From: Oceanospirillum sanctuarii | GTDB taxonomy: Bacteria > Pseudomonadota > Gammaproteobacteria > Pseudomonadales > Halomonadaceae | DNA: 64,000 bases | Direction: 5' to 3' | NCBI RefSeq assembly: GCF_002150805.1 | Contig: NZ_MTBA01000014.1 | Location: forward strand, 1-64,000 | Shown here: in pieces, positions 58,996-64,000 of the stretch | How the letters are laid out: every line of letters begins with the position of its first letter | How positions within the stretch are numbered: position 1 is the first letter of the stretch | Position numbers and translations under genes: made by a program | Notes under the pieces: generated by a model | Seen by the model: only the letters and a program-made list of their open reading frames with translations | Told to the model about the DNA's origin: nothing | The model's database searches: none

Positions 58996-59955
58996 ATGAC
59001 AATACGTTCGCCGAAACTGGCGTTTTTTCTGGTCTTTATGATCAGTTTTATCTGGGGAACCGAGTTTGTACTGATCGATCTGGCGGTCGCCGAAGTACCG
59101 ACTCATACCTTTAACGCGGTTCGCTTTGCGATTGCTGCGCTGTCACTGGTGCCTCTCTTGTATTTCAGCAAGGAGAAGGTGCGTCCTGATCAGATTAAAA
59201 AACTGCTGCTGACCGCTCCGGTATTGGGAGCCATGCTCTTTATCGGCTTCTATGCACAAACCGAAGGTCTGCGTTTTACCACGGTATCCAATGCGGGCTT
59301 TATTACCGCGTTAAGCGTGCCCCTTGTGCCTGTACTGGGTTTTCTGATCTTCCGTCAGAAAGTCCGTCTGATGGTGGGGCTGGGGGTTGCTCTGGCGACT
59401 CTGGGGCTTTATCTGCTGACCATGGGCGGCTCAGCCTATGTCTTTAACAAGGGCGATCTGCTGGTGCTGATTTGTGCCTTTGGCTTTGCGGCTCATATTG
59501 TGCTGACCGGCCGTTGGGTTGGCGGTATGCCGGTGATTACGCTAAGTATTATCCAGCTGTTGGCGGTATCGCTTTACAGCGTAATCGGTGCCGCCATTGG
59601 TGAGCACCCGATCTTCTATTACGCCGGAACCGAGCCAATCACGGGTTGGGAGCTGTTTAGTAAACCCATCGTAATTGTTGCCATTCTGGTCGCATCCACG
59701 CTGGGTACTGCCTATGCCGTTTGGGCGCAGTCTGCTTGTCAGAAACTCCTGCCGCCGCACAAGGTTGCACTGGTATTCGCACTGGAACCGATTTTTGCTC
59801 ATATCACCGCCTGGATTGTTCTGAGTGAGCATCTGGGAATCATGGGGCTGATAGGTGCCGCCTGTATTGTGATCGCTATGGTGATCTCTGAACTGGGTGA
59901 TGATGAACATCAGCCGGAGATTCAGGCGCTGGATCAGACGGCTGCGCCTCACTGA
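58996..59955 (+). CDS. EamA/DMT-family exporter
   Basis: This is a 319-aa inner-membrane protein of the drug/metabolite transporter superfamily, about ten helices in two EamA repeats. The first repeat starts FFLVFMISFIWGTEFVLIDLA and the second begins near GDLLVLICAFGFAAHIVLTGRW. The end has LEPIFAHITAWIVLSEHLG, the usual final repeat. These proteins export amino acids or metabolites; the substrate is unknown. I choose the ATG at 58996 since AAGGAAG lies before it; 58960 would add 12 odd residues. A terminator follows. Confidence 0.9.
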   Translation: MTIRSPKLAFFLVFMISFIWGTEFVLIDLAVAEVPTHTFNAVRFAIAALSLVPLLYFSKEKVRPDQIKKLLLTAPVLGAMLFIGFYAQTEGLRFTTVSNAGFITALSVPLVPVLGFLIFRQKVRLMVGLGVALATLGLYLLTMGGSAYVFNKGDLLVLICAFGFAAHIVLTGRWVGGMPVITLSIIQLLAVSLYSVIGAAIGEHPIFYYAGTEPITGWELFSKPIVIVAILVASTLGTAYAVWAQSACQKLLPPHKVALVFALEPIFAHITAWIVLSEHLGIMGLIGAACIVIAMVISELGDDEHQPEIQALDQTAAPH

Positions 59956-60013
59956 TCGCCCTGAGTGTCAGCCGATATCAATGAACAGCTGTTTCATCCA
60001 AAAATTCAGCCCT

Positions 60014-60053
60014 AAAAAAACCGAAGCCTGTATCAACAGGCTTCGGTTTTTTG
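60014..60053. terminator. Terminator between EamA and FIST-receptor genes
   Basis: AAAAACCGAAGCCTG and CAGGCTTCGGTTTTTT form a stem of about 15 bp with a six-base loop and A/T runs on both strands. It serves both convergent genes. Confidence 0.95.
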
Positions 60054-60101
60054 TTTTGGACTTGTCACGGGAAGCTTATGGTTACTGACTAACCTTGTTT
60101 G

Positions 60102-62108
60102 TCAGTACTCGCTTAATGCTTTCAGGTGATGGATCGACTCAACCTCTTCATCGATCTCTTCCAGACGCTTGGCCAGATCATTCATGTGCTCAATATTGGT
60201 ACTTACCTCCGCACCGGTGCGGGTGGAGGAGGCGACCATGCTGTCGATATCTTCGCTCAGTTCGGCAGAACCTGAGGCGATCTCCTCAACAAACTGGCTG
60301 GTGCGGTCAATAGTGCCCTTGATGCTGATAATGGAACCAGACACATTGTTGATGGTTTTTCCGGTTTCATCGACGCTCTTCTGGGTATTTTGCGACAGAT
60401 TACGTACTTCATCGGCAACCACGGCAAAGCCCCGTCCGGCATCACCGGCACGGGCCGCTTCAATAGCAGCGTTCAGGGCCAGCAGGCTGGTCTGGTCGGC
60501 GATGTCCGAGATCACATTCAGCACCGACATCACCTCATCCGCGTTGTTCTGCAGAATATCGACATCAGAACGCAACTGAACCCGGTCGGTTTCCTGTTCC
60601 CGAATCAGAGTGTTGAAGTGGTTAAATCGGTGCTGCACATCGCTCAGCACCTCGCGGGAGGTTTCTGTGTAGTTTTGCAGGGAGTCGAAGCCGCCCATGA
60701 TGGAGTTAACCAGAGGTTTGTACTCCGCCATACGGTCGATCAGCGTTGCCTGCAGTTGGTTGATCTGACGCAGGCTGTTCAGGCGGGACTCCATAAAGTA
60801 CATGCGGAAATGGCTGTAATACTGTGGGAAGTTGTCCGCGTATTCATCATTAAAGCGATCACCTGCCTCCAGTTGGTAGAAGAAGATCGCTGTCAGGGTT
60901 TGGTTCATGTGAACCCCCAGCAGCTCACCAAAGGTGGAGAAACCTGCCGCAGGGATCTGACTGAAGCTGGAGACCTTATTCAGTTCCGAGGCGTTGTTGA
61001 GGCGGCGCAGAATACAGTCATTGGCCAGCATAGCGACCGGTGCCGGTTTGTTAGCGGCGTACTGGCGGTATTCCTGATCGGTCTGACCGGCAAAGCCGTT
61101 GGCCTTAACCAGATGCAGGGTGTCGCCAAAGTGCAGATCGCAGAAGAAGGAGATCACACCTGCCGCCTGATCGATGCCTGCCACCGAACGCACAAACAGC
61201 TCGCCGCCGATCTCAACACCGAAAGAGTGACCGACAAGGTGCTGATCTAGATCAGAGGGTGAGCAGCGGAAATGCCCGCAGAGTGCATCCACCAGCGAGA
61301 TAGCCCTGTTTTCCCCCTGACGCATCACGCTCTGAACACTGCGGGTGTGGGCATCTGCTTCAATGATCGTAAAGCTGGTACCGGTTTTCTGGAAGTTGTG
61401 GCTCTTAAAGATGCCGTAACGCACCTGAGGTTTCAGTTTGCAGAAGAGGATCAGCGCCTTGCTATCGACAATTTGCTGACCATCAAAAACCGCTGCCTGT
61501 TGGAAATCCAGCTTGCCACCGGCAGAGCCACCGACAAAGTAGCAGGGCAGTTTGTTACTGGCGTAAAGCGCCTGCATAAAGAAGTTTTCGCTGGCGGTCA
61601 GACCATCAAAGAAGGTCAGTGCCAGCGTATCCTGTGAACGCACATCGAAAGGCAGGTTGATGCGCTGAATCTCCTGCTCAATCTTCTGAGTACGCTGCTG
61701 TTCGTTCATCTGAATCTGGCCGCGCTTAATATCGTCACAGTGCAGATTCACGCTGCGTAGCTCAACGGCGTCAAACAACTCATGGCTGAAACTCTGCAGC
61801 ACTATGTTGTCCCACTGTCCGTCTGCACTGTGGTAGAGGCTTTGGCCGCAGGAGCTGAGTTCGCCAGCGGTCATAATGGCCACAAACTCTTTGGCGAATG
61901 GCATCGCCTGCTTCAGGCTGCGGGCGGTTTGTTCGAAGGGAAGCCAGGGGGAGATAAAAGCGATAACCAGTGCGGAGCCGCCACCGTTAAAAGCCAGTTG
62001 CTCCAGTGTCTGAGCATTGGCCTGACTCTGACGGATATTGATCACTTTGACCGGTGCTTCAAAGTGCTTCTGACTGCCTGTTGATTTGCTTTTTTTATTC
62101 CAGAACAT
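60102..62108 (-). CDS. Soluble FIST-domain methyl-accepting chemotaxis protein
   Basis: This is a 668-aa protein without membrane segments. The N-terminal 400 residues carry the FIST domain (sensing small ligands, often amino acids): N-part about 30-240 ([16 protein letters not shown], then [14 protein letters not shown]) and C-part about 250-400 ([11 protein letters not shown], then [16 protein letters not shown]). A coiled region leads to the MCP signalling domain with [38 protein letters not shown], where CheA/CheW dock. It should thus be a cytoplasmic chemoreceptor. The layout FIST-MCP is less common than membrane receptors. It is a single gene. Confidence 0.93.
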   Translation of the reverse strand: MFWNKKSKSTGSQKHFEAPVKVINIRQSQANAQTLEQLAFNGGGSALVIAFISPWLPFEQTARSLKQAMPFAKEFVAIMTAGELSSCGQSLYHSADGQWDNIVLQSFSHELFDAVELRSVNLHCDDIKRGQIQMNEQQRTQKIEQEIQRINLPFDVRSQDTLALTFFDGLTASENFFMQALYASNKLPCYFVGGSAGGKLDFQQAAVFDGQQIVDSKALILFCKLKPQVRYGIFKSHNFQKTGTSFTIIEADAHTRSVQSVMRQGENRAISLVDALCGHFRCSPSDLDQHLVGHSFGVEIGGELFVRSVAGIDQAAGVISFFCDLHFGDTLHLVKANGFAGQTDQEYRQYAANKPAPVAMLANDCILRRLNNASELNKVSSFSQIPAAGFSTFGELLGVHMNQTLTAIFFYQLEAGDRFNDEYADNFPQYYSHFRMYFMESRLNSLRQINQLQATLIDRMAEYKPLVNSIMGGFDSLQNYTETSREVLSDVQHRFNHFNTLIREQETDRVQLRSDVDILQNNADEVMSVLNVISDIADQTSLLALNAAIEAARAGDAGRGFAVVADEVRNLSQNTQKSVDETGKTINNVSGSIISIKGTIDRTSQFVEEIASGSAELSEDIDSMVASSTRTGAEVSTNIEHMNDLAKRLEEIDEEVESIHHLKALSEY

Positions 62109-62269
62109 CGTTGAATCCCCCTGCGTATTTCAGCGATTGGGAAAATCATACATTTGAAATTCAGGAAAATTTCACTGGGGTGTACGCAAGTATGAGAAAA
62201 CAATGCTGAAGTATGAGCCTGATACTTGCCAGGCTCGTACAAAGGGACTTTTAGCCTGGTAGGCTGGGT

Positions 62270-62776
62270 TCAGATTTCAGCGGTATCCATCAATCGGGTA
62301 CGAACAGAAAGACCGTTAATCGCGATCCCGTGAATCATGGCATCAACCGTGGTGCAGGCATCCTTTAAAACGCTGATCTGGTAGCCTTCTGCCATTTTCG
62401 ACAGGGCGGTATGGGTGATGCAGTTCTGGGTCATCATGCCGCAAAGCAACAGCTCCTTTACTCTGAGATCAGTTAGCAGACCGGACAGCGGCGTCTGCTC
62501 AAAACTGTCGGCAAAGTGCTTGGTGATAACAGGGGCATTGGGAGCCAGTTTCTGAATCTCCGGGTGAATATCAGCGCCTTCGGTTCCGGGATTAAAGAAG
62601 GGGCTGTTTTCGTTACCTTCATGACGGATCAGAATCACAGGGATCGATTTTTCCTGCGCCTGTGTGATGGCGGCTTTCATCTTTTCCAGAATCACATCTG
62701 TATTCCAGAGTGGGTACTTACCGTCGGGGAAGTAATCGTTCTGCGGGTCGATAACCAAAAGGGCTTGTTCAGACAT
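62270..62776 (-). CDS. Isochorismatase-family cysteine hydrolase
   Basis: This is a 168-aa alpha/beta hydrolase of the isochorismatase-like superfamily. The catalytic triad is visible: Asp10 in LLVIDPQNDYF, Lys86 in ITKHFADSF and Cys119 in CGMMTQNCITHTA. Members hydrolyse amides such as nicotinamide, ureidoacrylate or N-carbamoyl compounds; the substrate is not evident. It is divergent from the GlxA-type regulator gene, with about 195 bases between, so this regulator may control it. An AGGACGGAGAG ribosome site precedes the start. Confidence 0.92.
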   Translation of the reverse strand: MSEQALLVIDPQNDYFPDGKYPLWNTDVILEKMKAAITQAQEKSIPVILIRHEGNENSPFFNPGTEGADIHPEIQKLAPNAPVITKHFADSFEQTPLSGLLTDLRVKELLLCGMMTQNCITHTALSKMAEGYQISVLKDACTTVDAMIHGIAINGLSVRTRLMDTAEI

Positions 62777-62971
62777 GGTGCTCTCCGTCCTTCTTTCTTA
62801 ATTGAGTCTTTTGCTCGCTATTCTGAAAATCAGTTCTTGCCGTTAAAGCGATGAAAGTAAGTTTAGGATTTTGCAATTAGCCTGATCAGTGTCTGAATTG
62901 ACAGATTTAAGGTTAAATATGACATTCTGCTTTTGGTCTTATCTTTGTCCCGCTGAAAACGAGGTGTTGCT

Positions 62972-63907
62972 GTGGTATCCGTTGCCATTCTTGTTTATCC
63001 CGATAGCTTGAAGTCTGCCGTTTATGGTTTGCAGGAGATGTTTATTCTCGCCAATCGTGTTGCTGGCGAGTTGGGGCAGCAGGTAGCGTTTGAACCACAG
63101 CTGATCCGTTTTGATGAGCAAGGCTTCAATGCTGATGAGGCGATACTGAGTCAGGGGTTTCAGGTGGTGATTTTACCTCCGGGACAGCGCAGTGAGTTCT
63201 ATCGTGAGCCGCCTGCAGCACTAACCGATTGGATCCAGCAGCAGGCAGATAGCAAGAGCCTGATCTGCTCTGCCTGCGCCGGGAGCTTTATTCTGGCGGC
63301 AACCGGATTGCTTAATGGCAGGCGTGCGACCACTCACTGGGGCTTTGAGAGCCTGTTCCGGCAACAACATCCTGAGGTGACTCTCGATCTGGATCAGATC
63401 ATTGTTGATGAGGGATCACTGGTCACTGCCGGTGGCATGATGTCCTGGCTAGATCTGGGTTTTGAAGTGATCTCACGGTTTACCGAACCCGGGGTTGTGC
63501 CTTTATTGGGGAAATATCTGGTGGTGGATACCGGACGCAGGGCGCAGAGTTTTTATCGTCGCTTCCGACCGGATCTGCAGCATGGGGATGAGGTGATCGT
63601 ATCGGCTCAGGAGAAAATTGCGGAGCAATTCCCCGCATTACCATCTGTTGCCGAGCTGGCGCAGCAGGTGCATCTGGGGGAGCGCACCTTTCTGCGCCGT
63701 TTTGAAAAAGCCACCGGACTAAAACCAAAAAACTATATGCAGCGCTTTGCCATTCAAAAAGCCTGCGATCTGTTGGAAGAGAGCCGGGTTCCCTTCGAAA
63801 CCATCGCCCGGGATGTCGGCTACGAAGATGCCGGAGCCTGCCGCAAACTCTTTGTCCGTATCATGGGGTTAACCCCGGGGGAGTTCCGGCAGCGTTTCAG
63901 GGAGTAG
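62972..63907 (+). CDS. GlxA-type transcriptional regulator (DJ-1/PfpI plus AraC HTH)
   Basis: This is a 311-aa regulator. The N-terminal half is a DJ-1/PfpI-like domain (about 3-170) with the nucleophile elbow ICSACAGSFILAATGLL and TTHWGFESLF, which binds a ligand but is likely inactive as a protease. The C-terminal 100 residues have two AraC-type helix-turn-helix units (SVAELAQQVHLGERTFLRRFEKATG, then PFETIARDVGYEDAGACRKLF). GlxA-type regulators such as ArgR/GbdR of Pseudomonas respond to amino acids or betaine. A GTG start at 62972 has GAGGTG upstream. It may control the divergent hydrolase. Confidence 0.93.
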   Translation: MVSVAILVYPDSLKSAVYGLQEMFILANRVAGELGQQVAFEPQLIRFDEQGFNADEAILSQGFQVVILPPGQRSEFYREPPAALTDWIQQQADSKSLICSACAGSFILAATGLLNGRRATTHWGFESLFRQQHPEVTLDLDQIIVDEGSLVTAGGMMSWLDLGFEVISRFTEPGVVPLLGKYLVVDTGRRAQSFYRRFRPDLQHGDEVIVSAQEKIAEQFPALPSVAELAQQVHLGERTFLRRFEKATGLKPKNYMQRFAIQKACDLLEESRVPFETIARDVGYEDAGACRKLFVRIMGLTPGEFRQRFRE

Positions 63908-63931
63908 TCTTAAGCTGGCTTTTAGGCAGGC

Positions 63932-64000
63932 TCAGAAGCGGACTTTATAAGTAAGTAGTGCACCGCCATCCAGAGTGGGTTGCATGAACAGAGAAGGCGG
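63932..64000 (-). CDS. C-terminus of an outer-membrane beta-barrel protein (partial)
   Basis: The minus strand at the window edge reads into a stop at 63932-63934. The last 22 residues end GGALLTYKVRF, an alternating hydrophobic strand with a C-terminal Phe, the BamA recognition signature of outer-membrane beta-barrels. Only the tail is visible, so the protein type cannot be named. The call rests on this short motif. Confidence 0.55.
   Translation of the reverse strand, partial: PPSLFMQPTLDGGALLTYKVRF

Overview
The window looks like chromosome of a motile, heterotrophic marine gammaproteobacterium of the Oceanospirillales type (Neptuniibacter, Marinobacterium and Amphritea are the relatives I would test first). 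This rests on gene content: EpmC, EfpL, CheV, Uup, TatD, a putrescine (Puu) route, many c-di-GMP proteins and a MukFEB-like SMC operon. The genus is inference. Most genes are vertical-looking housekeeping or signalling genes with clear intrinsic terminators. The clearest foreign segment is at about 47.76-49.78 kb.

Layout. 0-7.5 kb: the 3' end of a 5S rRNA with its terminator, then a convergent three-gene operon for a kleisin-like, a MukE-like and a 1625-residue SMC/MukB-like ATPase with unusual nucleotide-binding motifs and no adjacent JetD nuclease. 7.6-14 kb: a TSUP transporter, a soluble zinc-binding chemoreceptor, an ABM-family protein, a TusA-like protein, an unknown protein, a DUF3080 lipoprotein and a MATE exporter. 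14.3-26.4 kb: epmC, a ferric-iron binding protein and its permease behind putative Fur sites, an exonuclease-like gene overlapping tatD, cheV, a DUF1499 lipoprotein, uup, a universal stress protein, a membrane protein, a methyltransferase and a D-amino-acid dehydrogenase.

26.5-36.3 kb is a cyclic-di-GMP district: a receiver/CheC-like protein overlapping a PAS-GGDEF gene, a six-helix GGDEF protein, a GGDEF protein whose periplasmic sensor carries a CxxCH haem motif, a CHASE-GGDEF protein and a GAF-GGDEF-EAL protein. The queuosine genes queE-queD sit in the middle. 36.6-42 kb: an Lrp regulator divergent from a cysteine-synthase-fold enzyme, a PhoD-like hydrolase, an HD hydrolase and a hemerythrin.

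42-47.4 kb and 55.5-58.7 kb hold parts of an agmatine/putrescine route: a LysR regulator, speB (agmatine to putrescine), puuC, puuB and an NhaC-type antiporter. The ligase PuuA is not in the window. Between them lies a small integron-type gene-cassette array (three attC-like sites, no integrase in the window): two orphan proteins and a DUF4375-type gene broken by two compensating frameshifts. After it come a Cache-HAMP-GGDEF protein, a BI-1-like membrane protein, a 7-bp tandem repeat, a DUF6164-type protein, efpL and a periplasmic binding protein.

59-64 kb: an EamA exporter, a soluble FIST-domain chemoreceptor, an isochorismatase-family hydrolase, a GlxA-type regulator and, at the edge, the C-terminus of an outer-membrane beta-barrel gene. 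The strongest leads are the atypical SMC operon, the integrase-less attC array with its orphan genes, and the haem-type diguanylate cyclase.
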